A stretch of 64,000 nt of DNA from Owenia fusiformis. Taxonomy: Eukaryota; Annelida; Polychaeta; Sabellida; Oweniidae. Within the stretch, counting starts at the first letter, position 1, and every line of letters starts with the position of its first letter. The DNA lies in contig CAIIXF020000002.1 of the NCBI GenBank assembly GCA_903813345.2, positions 26,721,406-26,785,405 on the forward strand. Reading direction: 5' to 3'. Shown one piece after another: positions 32,775-45,180 of the stretch. The position numbers were made by a program, and so were the translations under genes. Under the pieces are notes generated by a model. That model saw nothing but the letters and a program-made list of their open reading frames with translations, did not search any database and was not told where the DNA came from.

Positions 32775-35478
32775 GTTTATTCACTGCACCTTTTCAAGGA
32801 TTATACCATTTTGAGTCCCATCTTCAAAGATACGGTTCCTATACTGTGTATTGTTTCATACGAGTGAATAATGTACGACTGAGGGTAATAGAGGTCGATC
32901 CATACAGTAGTTACCCTGGTGTAAGTTGATTTAACGTGTCATTTCGAACTTTTCACAATTTCTGCAAATGGTCTTGTTTTGTGAAACCCGGAAACCTTCA
33001 TTGAAGTAGTGTTAAAATGAGAGAAAACATTTCAATTGCAAAGCTAAATGGAACCATTACTACTTTTTATACTTGTTCTTTTTTTAGAAAAGCTTGATAC
33101 ACACTGTCATCATGAATCCCAATGAACAAAGTTCGTAGTGATATGGAAAATTTATCCCTCCTTTCGTCCGTCCGTCCATCCCTCCGTTCATGTGTCTGGG
33201 CGATAACCCAAATACCGGTCGACGGATTAGGTTCAAAGGACCATATGCATATTTCATTTGGATCTCCCCATGAGAAAAAAATTCATCTGATTTTTCAAAA
33301 TGAGTATTCTGCTTTAATTATTACATTTATATGCACACTAGTATCTTGTTGACCTATATTCAGCACTGTATTGATGTATAGGCCACTTATTAGGGTCATA
33401 ATTCAATCATGAAGGTAGAGGCATAGATTCCAAACCAGGAAGTATTTTTGTGTCTGTCAAAATCCATTTGCATCCTCCACATCCCTACATCTTATCCAAA
33501 TATGTTACTACATGATGAAATATAATAGTATATTAATTGGTTTTACAAAGTTGTATGATTCTTGATAAGTGTAAAAGTTCTTTTTGGAGCATTTTTCTAT
33601 AGGCATTTTGTAGGAAAAAAATGATGAAAAAATGAACAATCTTTTAATTTTAATTATGACCTGAATCGATTGCAAACTTCATATTTGCACATTTGACGAG
33701 ATAAACCATTTGTGTCATGTTTGCAATCGATTCAGGCCATAGTGTATTTTTGGTATTTTGTGATAATCAATGGAAACCAATGGCCTCTGCTTATATCCTC
33801 ATGTCAATGATGCACAGCCCCATGTAAGTCAATACAACCTGACTGAACTAAATGGTCCCTATCTCAGCCTATGTGTGCCCGAGCACTTTAATGTTTTCCA
33901 AAGAGTCATATGACATTCTATTCTTCATGTTACACCTAAGAATTATTCATTTTGACCATAGGGGTATTTGCCAATAAACGCACCTCTTCCTTTTATAGGC
34001 TTATGCCTTATGGGTGTAGGACCTCTGCTCGAGAAGGAATTCTTAACATGGCAGCTTAATTCAAATTGAACCCAAGGAACGAAGTTCGTAGGGATATAGA
34101 GAAGCCTTTCGTCCGTGCGTCCATTTGTTCGTGTGTCTGGGTGATAACCCAAACACCGGTTGACGGATTAGGTTCAAACCTACGGTTTTGGTTCAAATGT
34201 TTTACTGTAGCCTATGGATAAAGGGGCTTTGCTCGAGAAGGGATATTCTAGATGTCCTGAATTTCAAAATGGCTGCCATTTTCGTAAAAACATAATCTTT
34301 GAAAACTCAAATACCAGTTGACGGATTTGGATCAAATTTTTCGAAGGATTGGTATCGAAATAGTGAACTTTTTGAACACACGTTTCTCTTAAACCAGTCA
34401 TCAAAAAAATTCTGAAAATTTTACACATCGTCCATTTAATGGTCATCTTTTGAATGGTAACAATATAATTTGAAATATATATATGATTTTCTCTATATTG
34501 TTTTAGAAAATACATGAAACTCTTCTTTTGTTCTTGGTTTCATATGTTTAGATAGAAATGAAACACCTATCCGAACCTCATTGGAACAAAACGACATAAA
34601 CACAAAGTGCTTAGGTCTTTCAATATTGTAATTGTACAAAGGAAAGTTTGGTTGATTTAAAAAAAGTATCTTGTTAATGAAATAATAGGTTTATCTTAAT
34701 TTTTAGCTATTTTTGATTTAATTTTTTGAATACTTTTTGTTAAATCAACCAAAATCTCTTTTGTATAACTATAATATTGAGAGGTCTAAGAAAATGTTGT
34801 ATCTGCTATTGTGTTCCAACAAGGTTCGGAAATATATTTTATCTCATTCTCAAGAATTGGTAGAAAGGAACAAAAAAACAATTGCACTAAAAACAAAATA
34901 TGTTGTCAATCAGCCAACATTACATAAAGGACCGTGTTTTTTATAGAATGTTTTTAATAATTGGTTTAAGAGAAAAACATTGTTGAATCCAATCCTTTAA
35001 ATTAATGTTGGTGCCCAGAATATTTTTTGCAGAAATTAAGTGTTATAGCTATGTTTTATTTCAAGATAGGATGGGTTTTACTTGGAATGGGTTGTCTCGG
35101 GGAGGAGTTGTCTTGGAATGAGTTGTCTTAGAGATGATTTGCCCTCGTTACCTTCCACTAGCCATTCGGGTTTTTATTTTTTTCCATTTCAGTTACAACT
35201 TGTTTTTTTTGTTGTTAAGAAAGCGTTTGGGTGTTTAGAGGTAATATATAAATATACTGTGTAGGAAACATAGTTATTTCTGAAAATTTGAATCGATATT
35301 TACATTTTTATTCTATTTTGTTTATTTATAGAGGGGAAGTGCAAGCTTGAATGTGCAGTTAAACAAGGGAGATACGGTGTATGTAGACAACCGAGGCACG
35401 GGTTACCATATCAGGTTTAACACATTCGACTCATCATTCAGTGGACTTCTCATTCAACATGGTGACGGGAATAACTAA
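32775..35478 (+). CDS. C1q-domain protein, last two exons (partial gene)
   Basis: Exon A (32,775-32,920) follows TTGTTTTAG and ends GGT|GTAAGT. It encodes LFTAPFQGLYHFESHL, which fits the right half of the C1q signature (F-TAP-x-x-G-x-Y-x-F), then more beta-strand sequence. Exon B (35,332-35,478) follows TTTATTTATAG and encodes SASLNVQLNKGDTVYVDN ... TFDSSFSGLLIQHG before the stop, matching the typical C1q end (LxKGDxV ... SFSGxLL). The exons join in phase 0; exon A needs one base from an earlier exon (phase 1). The intron is 2.4 kb and full of repeats. The first third of the C1q domain and any signal peptide are not recognisable in this window. C1q-domain proteins are secreted trimers used as recognition molecules, and are very numerous in bivalves. 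AATAAA occurs at 35,480 and 35,753. Confidence 0.82.
33118..33245 (+). repeat. Interspersed repeat with CGTCC run, copy 1 (in C1q intron)
   Basis: AACAAAGTTCGTAGTGATAT, CCTTTCGTCCGTCCGTCCAT, then GATAACCCAAATACCGGTCG and ACGGATTAGGTTCAAA. A second copy in the same orientation lies at 34,075-34,185 with the same landmarks. It is related to the (GGAC)n repeat at 27,031. Confidence 0.75.
33655..33742. repeat. Hairpin with CCTGAATCGATTGCAAAC arms
   Basis: TATGACCTGAATCGATTGCA (33,655) pairs with TTGCAATCGATTCAGGCCAT (33,721-33,740) across ~45 bases. Small foldback in the C1q intron. Confidence 0.7.
34343..34998. mobile_element. Foldback MITE, copy 1 (in C1q intron)
   Basis: The left end GAAGGATTGGTATCGAAATA and right end GAATCCAATCCTTT are inverted relics of the better preserved ends at 38,508-39,203. 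Inside are TTTCTCTTAAACCAGT facing ATTGGTTTAAGAGAAA, and TTTGGTTGATTTAA facing TTAAATCAACCAAA. It is non-coding, and its interior is collinear with copy 2 (e.g. AACAAAACGACATAAACACA). Confidence 0.75.
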
Positions 35479-35919
35479 CAATAAACTTTTATACCATAAC
35501 ATTAATTATTATTAGATTAAATTCCCCTTCATTAGTTAGAAAATATACACTAACATACTGTAGAACAAGCGCAAGACCTGACTACTAGTACAATACTCAT
35601 ACACACACACATCATACTGTACGGTGTATACAACTTGGCACATGTACTTCAAGCATCCTCCCCAAGATTGATGTTACTTGAGTAATATAGTGAAGATGTA
35701 AATTTAAGATTCAGTGCACTTATTGTAAAATATATGAGACTTAATGGAAAGTAATAAAGATATTAGGTATAATATAACGCTACATACCAGTAGCTGCTTC
35801 TATGCAGAATACGCAAACCTAGTGACATGAAATATATTATTTTAGTATAAATGGCAATGTTTGTAGAATAAAATGGCTATATTATTGTTATATTGCATCT
35901 TATTCATTTTTATCGCACC
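35479..35919 (+). other. Presumed 3' region of the C1q gene
   Basis: AT-rich sequence after the stop with AATAAA at 35,480-35,485 (overlapping the end of the coding region too closely to be the main signal) and at 35,753-35,758, the more plausible polyadenylation signal. Transcript end not provable from sequence. Confidence 0.5.
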
Positions 35920-36560
35920 CTTGGGTGCTATATTGTGATTAGTTCCACGGGCGGATGGGTAGGCGGGCGGTGGGCGAGCGGACAGGCCGGTGTCCCGTGA
36001 ATTATTTTGTCTTCAGGTCTCCAGCCAAACCGTTTCATGGATTCATCTCGAATTTTCAGGGATGTTTCTCCGAAAGAACGTTTAGAACTGATCAGTTTTG
36101 GCGCATTTTGGGTAAATGTAATGCGGCCAATTTGGATTTTCTGTTTAAATCTTCTCTGTCGAGGCTTGTCTATAGGTTTCCAGCCAAACCGTTTTGTGGA
36201 TTCATCTGAGATTCTCAGGGATGTTTCTACATTATGAAAGTTTACAACTGATTAGGTTTTGGGCATTCTGGATAAATGTTATTCGGCCACTTTGGATTTT
36301 CCGTCCTTAAATCTTGTCTGTCGAGGCTTGTCTACAGGTCTCCATGTTTCATGAATTCATCTTAAATGTTTGAGAATATTTCTACGTTTATGAAATTTAG
36401 TTTTTGGGTAGTCTTGGTAAATGTTAGGGCAGCCATTTTGAATTTTCCGTCCCGAAAACTGTATTTTGTTCACAGGTGCGATTCTGTTCACTGTGTCTTG
36501 TTTCTTTTAATCATTCCTATGGTAGCAACTCTAGATTTGCAAAACATGTTTGTCCCTGGT
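35920..36560 (+). repeat. ~160-bp tandem repeat, three diverged copies
   Basis: CCAGCCAAACCGTTT..GGATTCATCT occurs at ~36,021 and ~36,181, and a decayed third unit starts at ~36,337. Each is followed by TTTCAGGGATGTTTCT-like text and TTTTGG..ATTTTGG.TAAATGT..GGCC. It is preceded by CGCACCCTTGGGTGCTATAT and a G-rich GGCGGGCGG stretch. Open frames here follow the repeat and are not genes. Confidence 0.7.
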
Positions 36561-36910
36561 ACAATTGTAGGCTAAACTAATTTGTTTGTTACGCCTGACG
36601 TCAACAAGAACAGTCAACAAGAACAGTGGAAACTTTAAGCAATGCATATGTAAAATAGAAACGTCAACTGTGAGCACAGGTTGCCCTATACAAATGCATG
36701 TAGTTTTTTCACACTAATAATCGTTCAGTTACAGTGTTTACTTAGTCCGTTACATAGAGTACACATAATCTTGTAATATGCCATTGATAGTTATATAGCT
36801 AATTTTCTACGATACATATTCTAAACAAGCTCGTTTCATAAGATATTTGGAGCTAAAACATGTGTGACACAAATCATTTACCAAATTGCCAGCATAGTAC
36901 GTATTCAATA
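36561..36910. other. AT-rich non-coding sequence
   Basis: TCAACAAGAACAG is duplicated in tandem at ~36,600. Nothing else is supported. Confidence 0.4.
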
Positions 36911-39900
36911 GAAATGAATAATCATGACCGGTGATCGGACAAAATGAATGGAGGGGGGAGTAGACGATTTCTGCAAGAAAATTCAACAAATCTGGAAGAT
37001 TTATAGGCCAGGACATAGCATGGATTTTGGGAAGTTCAAGGGCCACTTGATAGACATAATGTTTCTAAAATATGACTTCATTTAGCATCAATTCATATAT
37101 GTCTGGGTCTTTTTTAGTTTGTGGACGAAGGATTCTGAGCAGTTTTACCCCCCTAGAATAATATTTCAGGGGGTACTATATTATCATTCTATAAAATCAG
37201 TTATACATTAACTATAGCACTGATTTATAGATATTATGTTGCTAGCACTGTAGTCAAGTGTTTCCCAAAGTTGTAGGGAGATATGTTGATTGGTTTGGGA
37301 GAAAATATAATTTATAGAAATAAAAAGCATAGTTTCGTTATCTTTTTAGTTTCACCAATCTTACTTTTGCAGCTTCAGAGAAATAATAGTCAGTAATAGT
37401 GCCCCAAGTAGTAATCAAAAATCATTTCCAGGCTATGTGTGACATTGTAATATAAGGAATGTAATGATTGAGTACTATTTTGTATTTTTAATATGGCTTT
37501 GTTGACCCCTACCCCTTACCCCTTTTTCGTCTTACCGATTTTATTGTTGCAGCTTCAGAGAAATAATAGGCAGTTATAGTGCTCCAAGTAGTATTCAGAA
37601 ATCATTTCCAAGCTATGTGTGACATTGTAATGTAAGTAATGTAATGATAAAGTACTATTTTGTATTTTTAATATGGCTTTGTTGACCCCTACCCCTTAGA
37701 AATACAAGAAAGCGGAGGTGGCACAATTGGATCAGAAATTCTATGATGACTACTTATGTCCTGCCTTGTATATTATTTTCTTCAAGAATATGTTTCACAA
37801 GTGTCATAAAACACAAATTTCTTGGGTCAAAAGCCTGTTTCAATGTTTATATATAGACCTAGAGGATGGGAATTTATGGGCTGAAAGATATGGGCCGAAA
37901 GAAAATAATGTACATGCTAAGAATGCCTATTAATATAAAGTGCACGATGTAAAGTTTGACATAATTAGAATTTTCCTAGTGAACATGAACATTATACATT
38001 CTCAAATATTATGCACCATTCAAAGAGTCCTGAGAGTAGAGACTTTCAAAAGTACATGTATATTGTTAATAATAGGAATTTTCACTATATTTGACTCTCT
38101 ATTATTGCTTCCAGGGTGGGGAAGTTGAAAATAGGTTACTCCCATGATTTGAGTTTGACAGCTCAATCTTTATTTTGTCAAAACCTCCACCACTTCCCAT
38201 GTGGGAGTTCTCGCACAAACCTTTGAATTATGCTCAACTGCACATGGGTAAAGGGGATATTTGAAAAAATGATTTTGGAATAAGTGAGAAAAGTCCAGTC
38301 CTTCTCCCTTATTAATTGAATGAAATGGGGGAGGGGGAGTCATTCGGAGTTTCTTCAGAGTCAGAGGTACATGCAAACTTTATATATTATAGAATCATTT
38401 TTAGATATAAAAGGAATATTATAAGAAATATTTCTAAACAATCATTTCTGTCTTTCTCCTTTTGCTCATTGATAAAGTGGAGCAGTAGGGGGTTAAGTCA
38501 TCTTCAAAGGAGTGGTATCGATATGGTGAACTTTTTGAATACACGTACGTTTCTCTTAAACCAGTCATCAAACATTCTGAAAATTTTACACATCGTCAAT
38601 TTAATGGTTATCTTTTGTATGGTAACATTATAATTTGAAATATATTTATATACTTTTCTCTATATTGTGAGACACTTGAAACACTTCTTTTGTTCTTGGT
38701 ATCATATGTTCGGAATGAAATGAAACATCTATCCCAACCTCATTGGAACAAAACGACATAAACACAACGTGTGTAGGTCTCTCAATATTGTAATCGTACA
38801 AAGGAAGGTTTGGTTGATATTAAAAAAGTATCTTGTTAATGAAATTAAAGGTTGAACTTAATTTTTATCTATTTTGGGGGGTTTTGTAAAGGTTTTTGCA
38901 TACTTATTGTAAAATCAACCAAAATTTCCTTTGTATAACTATAATATTGAGAGGTCTAAGAAAATGTTGTATATGTTATTTTGTTCCAACAATTGGTAGA
39001 AAGGAACAAAAAACAATTGCACTAAAAAACAAAAAATGTTAACAAAAACAGTTATATAAAATATATATAAATAATTTTTGCATTAAATTGTTGCCCATCG
39101 GTCAAAATTACATAAAGGACCGTGTTTTTTTACAGAATGTTTTCAATAATTGGTTTAAGAGAAAAACATTGTTGAATTCAGTTCACCATATCGATACCTA
39201 TCCTTTTTCTTGGGAGCAAAAACTGTTTACAGTTCCAAACATGACCCTCCGAGGTAGTATATATAAGCTTTATAAGTCATATTACGATTTCCCTTTGAAG
39301 CACAAACTGTAAACAGTTCCACACACCACCCTCAGAGGTACACATGTATATGTGAACTTTATCTACTGTAGAATCCCTTTATGGCTATGTTATTAGAAAT
39401 ACTTTAGGAATTAGTGACTGCTGTCTATCTCCTTTTGTTATAGTATTTTGTGGATGGTGTTAGAGGGTTGGCAGTTGGCAGTCAATGGTCGATATCTGTA
39501 GCAAATGGCAGGTGGAGACATTTTACATCTCCTTTTGTTAATGAGATAGATTAAAATTCTCCTTGGGAGCACCATCAGCCATCATGTCCATAAGCCATCC
39601 TCTATCGATGAATTGGGGAGGGATAAGTGATATAAGAATTTTCCTCCTTTGTTAATGGATGGGGTGAGGGGAGGTTAAGGTACAACTGTAGATTAAAATT
39701 CTCCTTGGGAGCACAAACCACAAACATTATACAGTTTCTTAACCCTCAGAGAAATGGGTGAAATGTATCAACTGTAGAATCTTGCCATGGCTTTAAAAGG
39801 TTTGCTTTATGAACTACTTTTGAAGTAAGTGAGTATATACTCGGAACAGAGTGGGACTGGGGGGTAAACAAATAAAATATATAATCCCTTCATGAATAAA

Positions 39901-41782
39901 TCATATAAGAATTTTCCTCGGAAGCACAAACAGCTAACAGCTCTACAACGCATCCTCAGAGATGCAGCTGAACTTCCCGAATGAGAATTCTTTCATGGGT
40001 AAAGGTGTAGTTTAGAGTCACATGTGAATTTAATCAACTGTAGGATTCCTTCAGTGGTAAACAGTGCATTTAGGAGTGCAGTGTGAATAAGTATGTAACG
40101 TCAATTGTCCCTATTGAATGATTATAGGGGGGGGGGTTATAGAAGGTGCTGATATGGCTACTCCCTATTAAACTATATTTAGTTTTAAGACTGACAGCAT
40201 AGACTCAATAGCAATTACCTGTTCCCCCTGGAAGGAATCCCTTAGCTGATAAAATGCACATGTGCCTGTCCTGGTAAGCTATGCTGGACTAGACAGAGCT
40301 CATGCTTCAAGGCATCATTGGGATGTAAATTATTGTACTTTTAAGGATATAGTAAATGAAATAATGAGCATACAAATGCAGACTGATGCATCTGAATAAG
40401 AATCGTAAGACCTTGACTTATAAAGAGAAATTCTTGATTAATTTTTAGAAAAAGAAAAATATAAAAACAAGAATTTAACATGAAGAAGTGACCCTTTAGA
40501 CTAACAAAGGCATCCAGAAAAAAAAAAGTTGATCATTACAAAATTATAAAATTATTCCATAATAGCATGTTTTCCCTGGGAAATAAACAGGGAATAGAAT
40601 TGATATTCAAAAGATCCCATATTATAGCTAGATTCCTATATCAGATCCCGTATTGGATCCTGTATCAGCCTAAATCACATATCAGATCCTATATCAGAAC
40701 CATTCCCAGGGATTTCTCTTGATTTTTATGTTTCAGAAAAAAAAAACAATTTAATAAATAGGTTATTGATGGTGTTGGTGGAATATGAATTTTATTTATT
40801 TTATTCGCCTCGAGACCTATCATATTAACACTCTGGCTATTGCCCTCAGTCAATATGATGTTTTCCTTGGCCAATATCATATTTTCCCTTTGAATAAAAT
40901 TCATATTCCATCCCTCCCATTAAATTACCTCTACATATCACACATAGATTTTTAAAATGCTACTTGGAGAAGTATTAGTACTCATTATAGAATTTCTGAT
41001 CTAATTGTGCCATCTTCACTTTTTCATATTTCTAAGGGGTAGGGGTCAACAAAACCATATCTAAAATTCCAAATAGTAATTGTATCATTACATTCTTTAT
41101 ATTACAATTCCCCACATAGATTGGAAATAATTTTAGATTACTTCTTAAAGCAGTATTGGTGCCAATTATTTCTCTGAAGCTGCAACAATAAAGTTGGCGA
41201 GACTAAAAAACGAATGAAAATATGCTTATTTATTACTATAAATTGTGTTTTTGTCAAAACTGATCAACATATCTCCCTATAACTTTGGGAAACACTTGAC
41301 TACAGTGCTAGCAACATAATATCTATAAATCAGTGCTATAGTTAATGTATAACTGATTTTATAGAATGATAATATAGTACCCCTGAAATATTATTCTAGG
41401 GGGGTAAAACTGCTCAGAAACCTTCGTCCACAAACTAAAAAGACCCAGACATATATGAATTGATGCTAAATTAAGTCATCTTTTAGAAACATTATGTCTA
41501 TCAAGTGGCCCTTGAACTTCCCAAAACCCATGCTATGTCCTGGCCTATTATTTTTTCTGACGTTGCGCCTTTTTTAAGAGATCTCATAACTTAGAAGCGT
41601 ATCGGTTGAAAAAAATACTAGAAGACCTAACACATTTTACCATGTTCTGCGCCTATTCATTGAGCGATTCAGCGGTAAACTTTTACTTGAAAAAATAAAT
41701 CTTCCAGATTTATTGAATTTTCTTGCAGAAATCTCCCCCTCCCTTCATTTTGTCAGATCACCGGGCAAGATAATGATTCCCG
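36911..41782. mobile_element. 4.9-kb inverted-repeat element
   Basis: The left arm (36,911-~37,755) pairs with the right arm (~40,975-41,782): CCGGTGATCGGACAAAATGA against TCATTTTGTCAGATCACCGG at the outside, then AGCACTGATTTATAGATATT, ATTCTAGG then four-six G, and GCAACAATAAAGTTGG against CCAATCTTACTTTTGC at the inside. The left arm has a 180-bp tandem duplication (37,350-37,525 and 37,530-37,700) ending TTTGTTGACCCCTACCCCTT. The right arm has ~147 bp of extra sequence (41,547-41,693). The centre holds a MITE (38,508-39,203) and diverged ~300-bp tandem segments with GGGAGCACAAAC and ATCAACTGTAGAATC landmarks (39,210-40,080). No transposase is seen and no clean target duplication was read. 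An outer-end fragment lies at 13,070-13,110. Confidence 0.7.
38508..39203. mobile_element. Foldback MITE, copy 2
   Basis: The ends are AAAGGAGTGGTATCGATATG and CATATCGATACCTATCCTTT. The interior pairs on itself as in copy 1 (34,343-34,998) and is collinear with it. It is nested in the 4.9-kb inverted-repeat element. Confidence 0.8.
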
Positions 41783-41981
41783 TTGACACCAACGCGAAAT
41801 TGCAAATCTCTCGTTCGAAACACAGCTCTGTAGCTGATCGGGTATTTGAAGTAGACTAAGTAGCGCTTGTTTTGTATGCGCGCTATATACATTACTGTAT
41901 TGATTCATTGGCTTTGCGTTCACGGTAACGTTGTGAAAAATATCGTTAGCGTTCTTCACGCGTCATGTAAGCTCCGTTTAG

Positions 41982-43572
41982 TATGGTGTAAATTCTGTGT
42001 CAAAAGTATTACATACCTAATTCAGTAGTTTGGGTGCACCAATATAAAAATCAGTGCCTATTTTGTACTCCTAACATATTTAGTGGAAATTCCGGTACCT
42101 ATCTCTATATTAGATGCCTGTTTAAAATTAGATGACCCAACTTTATTTTTCGGTCACCTAATTTTATCTGGTACCCGAATTCTGTACTATGATAAACACT
42201 TAGCCCAATTGTTCTCTCAATCAGTACTGGAATCAATTCCGTATCTAAAAACATTCAGTACGTTAAAAAAATCCGCTACCAGAAAAAATTCCGTACGTCG
42301 AAAAATCGGGTGCCGGAAAAAATTCCGTACGTCGAAAAATCGGGTGCCGGAAAAAATCCTGGACCCGATTATCGCCTCCCTTTATTAAAAGATGTCGTGG
42401 TGGTCGAGCGTCCATAATTTCTTGAACAAAAATATGGATCCGATTATCGCCTCCCTTTGTTAGAAGATGTCGTGGTAATCGAGCGTCCATAATTTCTTGA
42501 ACAAAAATATGGATCCGATTATCGCCTCCCTTTATTAAAAGATGTCGTGGCAATCGAGCGTCCATAATTTCTTGAACAAAATATGGATCCGATTATCGCC
42601 TCCCTTTGTTAAAAGATGTCGTGGTAATCGAGCGTTCAGATATTTCTTGGCCAAATAATCAATCAGGCTATGTACCTGATTGATTTTGAAAGAATTTCTG
42701 GCCAGGGGGGGGGGGCAACCAAATCGGGGGCGATGAAAAAAAGCCCCATAATCATCATCAACATCGTGTTTAGGAGGGTGAGGTATAGTCCTGTGTTATC
42801 CTCCCTTCTGGTTTGTTTAGTACAGTATTCATATTAGCGGTTATTTGCTAGATCTATCTTTGGTATTTTATTTCCCAAAGACAATTGCACGTTGTGGGGG
42901 GGCAGTTGTGGGGGGCAGTTGCACCAAAATTTGGGTAAAATTGGACAAAAAACTGGACACATAATGAAAGGCCCACCTGTTTTAGTCTCAAAAAATATTT
43001 TGAGATTGATGATGATGATTGATGATGCCACTTTGAAATAGCCGCCAGTAAATCCATCCAATCAGGACTCCTGTAACAAATAACGCGTGGGCAAAGCTGT
43101 GTCAAACAATCAAATTAAGGCTTACTTATTCCGGATGGCGGATATAAAATTAATCTGTTATCGCACGGTTTTTGGGAGTGGTGACTTAGACAATGTCCTG
43201 ACGACATCACCTGTAGTAAATACGCATATGTCATGCAATCTGTATCAATGGTGATAGGTCTCGTTCGGGGGGGGGATGGGGGCTGGGAGACAACGTCTGG
43301 TAGCTAAGCTTCCCCTAACCACCGTCAGTACTCATGTGACGGGTCGTGTATATTTGGTAGATCCTATCATATGGTAATGACATTGGTGTGTTATTCCCTA
43401 TCTTCAATCACGTAGAGAGAGGCCGGACATCCCGATCCTGTAGCGGATCTTCTCCCTTATATGTTGGTCATTATAAGGGCCCAAGACTGTTTCGAACTCA
43501 AGGGGGTATTCCATGATTGTTCTTCATCAGCGGCCGAAAGAATGTTGTATGTGATTTGATTCTGAATGATAA
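41982..43572 (+). repeat. Left outer arm with 79-bp tandem repeats
   Basis: It matches 61,461-63,082 in inverse. At ~42,290-42,350 a ~34-bp AAAATTCCGTACGTCGAAAA unit is repeated. At 42,375-42,640 a 79-bp unit (GATGTCGTGGTAATCGAGCG .. ATGGATCCGATTATCGCC) is repeated about four times. A G run at ~42,702 is part of a relict G-tract MITE (GAAAGAATTTCTGGCCAGG). Open frames at 42,083-42,388 and in the mirror arm are copies of each other; they show no known domain. Confidence 0.85.
43165..43535 (+). repeat. ~370-bp direct repeat, outer copy
   Basis: From TTTTGGGAGTGGTGACTTAG through GGCCGGACATCCCGATCC and TAAGGGCCCAAGACTGTTTC to TGTTCTTCATCA. A second copy lies at 44,825-45,180. The outer copy is also present, inverted, at 61,495-61,860. 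No coding frame is conserved between copies. Confidence 0.8.
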
Positions 43573-43739
43573 TGCTGTTTTATTTCTATCATTCAGTTGT
43601 ATTTTAATAGGTTTCCCGTATTCGTTTTTGGCGGGAGGGGGGTGGTTGTTTATGCGTATTGGTTTATTGCATACGGGTGTGGTCAGTTTATTGATAAGTT
43701 TTGGTTTGGTTTGCGGTTAGGCCATGATATGGTCGTGTA

Positions 43740-44830
43740 TGTTATACATGAGTGTATTTAAAGGGTTGTTGGCTTGTTCGTGTTCGGTTGTATCTTGTGG
43801 CATTTTGTGGTGTTTTCAATTTGTTGAGTTGGTGTGCGTTTGGCGGTGACTGTGGTAGGTTAAGGGTGGGTGAATAGCTTTTTGGTAGTTCAGGTGGTTT
43901 ATTTAGTGTTTCAGCTTTCCGTTGGTATATGCGATATGTAGCTAGTATTTCTTGTTGTTGAGATATTAACTTAAATTTACCGTTTAGTGGTCCGTATTTC
44001 AAATATTTCGATTTTCTTGAATTGTATTTTGTTTTAATCGAACGCGTATACGTATTGGTTGATTATATTGGGGTATGGTCAGTTCAGTGTTGGAATTTGA
44101 TTGGTTGTTTTGTTCATTGTTTGCGCTTCATTGTCATGTGTGTTTTGTGTATTTTGTGTGTTTGAGTAGAGATTAATTTGTTCGTGTATGGTTGTATTTT
44201 TTATTTTCCGGCATTTTGCTGTATTTTCGATTTGTTAAGTCGGTTTGAATTTGGTGGTGACTGGCACTGGGGTGGGTCAATGGTAGGTAAATTGTCTTTT
44301 GATGGATCAGGTGGCTTGTTTAATGTTTCAGCTTTCTGTTGGTGTGTGCATTATGTTCGTGGCATGTTTTGTTGTTGAGATATTAACTTAAATGTAGGGC
44401 TTGATGGCCCGTATTTCAAATATTTTGATTTTCCCATATTTGTGTTTTATCGGGAGGGTGTATGCGTATTGGTTAATTGCATCAGGGTATGGTCAGTTCA
44501 ATGTTGAAATTTAATTTGGTTATTTTGTTCATTGTTTCAGCTTCATGGTCAGGTATATGTTATGTTTAAATTTTGTGTATTATAAGAGTTGTTGACTTTT
44601 TCCGTGTTTGGTCGCGTTTTGATGTTTTCGGCATTTTGCGGTATTATCGATTTGTAAAGTTGGTTTGAGTTTGGTGGTGACTGGGATGGGTCTTTGGTGG
44701 TAAATTGTCTTTCGATGGTTCAGGTGGCTTGTTTAATGTTTTAGCTTTCTGTAGGTATGTGCATTATACTCGTGGCATATCTTGTTGTTGAGATATTAAC
44801 TTAAATGTAGGGTTTGATGGCCCGTATTTT
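43740..44830 (+). repeat. 412-bp tandem repeats, left arm, about three units
   Basis: The landmark GAGATATTAACTTAAAT occurs at ~43,962, 44,377 and 44,790. The plus strand is strikingly poor in C and A. The minus-strand open frame at 43,742-44,002 (proline-rich, starts MKYGPLNG) has a near copy in the opposite arm at 49,749-50,072, but other units of the same array have stops, so I do not call it a gene. Confidence 0.8.
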
Positions 44831-45180
44831 GGGAGGGGTTGACTTAGACCATGTCTGAGACATCACCCCTTGTGAACACGCATAAGTCATGCAATCTGTG
44901 TCAAATGGTGAACGGTCTCGTTTAGGAAACCTGGGAGACATAGTCTAGTGTCTAAGCTTCCCCGAACCACCGTCAGTGATTATGTGCCAGGTAGAGTATA
45001 TTTAGTTGATCCTAGGATGATGACATTGGTGTCACTCCTATTGTCATTTTTGTAGAGAAAGGCCGGACATCCCGATCCAGTAGTGAATCTTCTCCCTTAC
45101 TTGTGAGTCACAGTAAGGGCCCAAGATGTTTCGAACTCATGGTTGGTGGTCCATGATATGTTCTTCATCATATGAGCAGC
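44825..45180 (+). repeat. ~355-bp direct repeat, inner copy
   Basis: A diverged copy of 43,165-43,535 in the same orientation (GGTTGACTTAGACCATGTCT, AAAGGCCGGACATCCCGATC, AGTAAGGGCCCAAGATGTTT). It truncates the third 412-bp unit. Confidence 0.8.

Noticed and set aside
42083-42388. Frame starting MEIPVPISILDACLKL, with a longer relative at 62,646-62,981 on the minus strand
   Set aside because: Both lie in the mirrored arms of the giant element and run into the tandem repeat; no known domain, and the C-terminal parts differ by frame.
43290-43505. Possible tRNA-like promoter boxes (TAGCTAAGCTTCC and GTTTCGAACTC)
   Set aside because: The spacing is ~190 bases, far more than in a tRNA or tRNA-derived SINE head, and no cloverleaf can be drawn.
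43742-44002. Proline-rich minus-strand frame starting MKYGPLNG, mirrored at 49,749-50,072
   Set aside because: Other units of the same 412-bp array have stop codons in this frame, so the array is not maintained as coding sequence.
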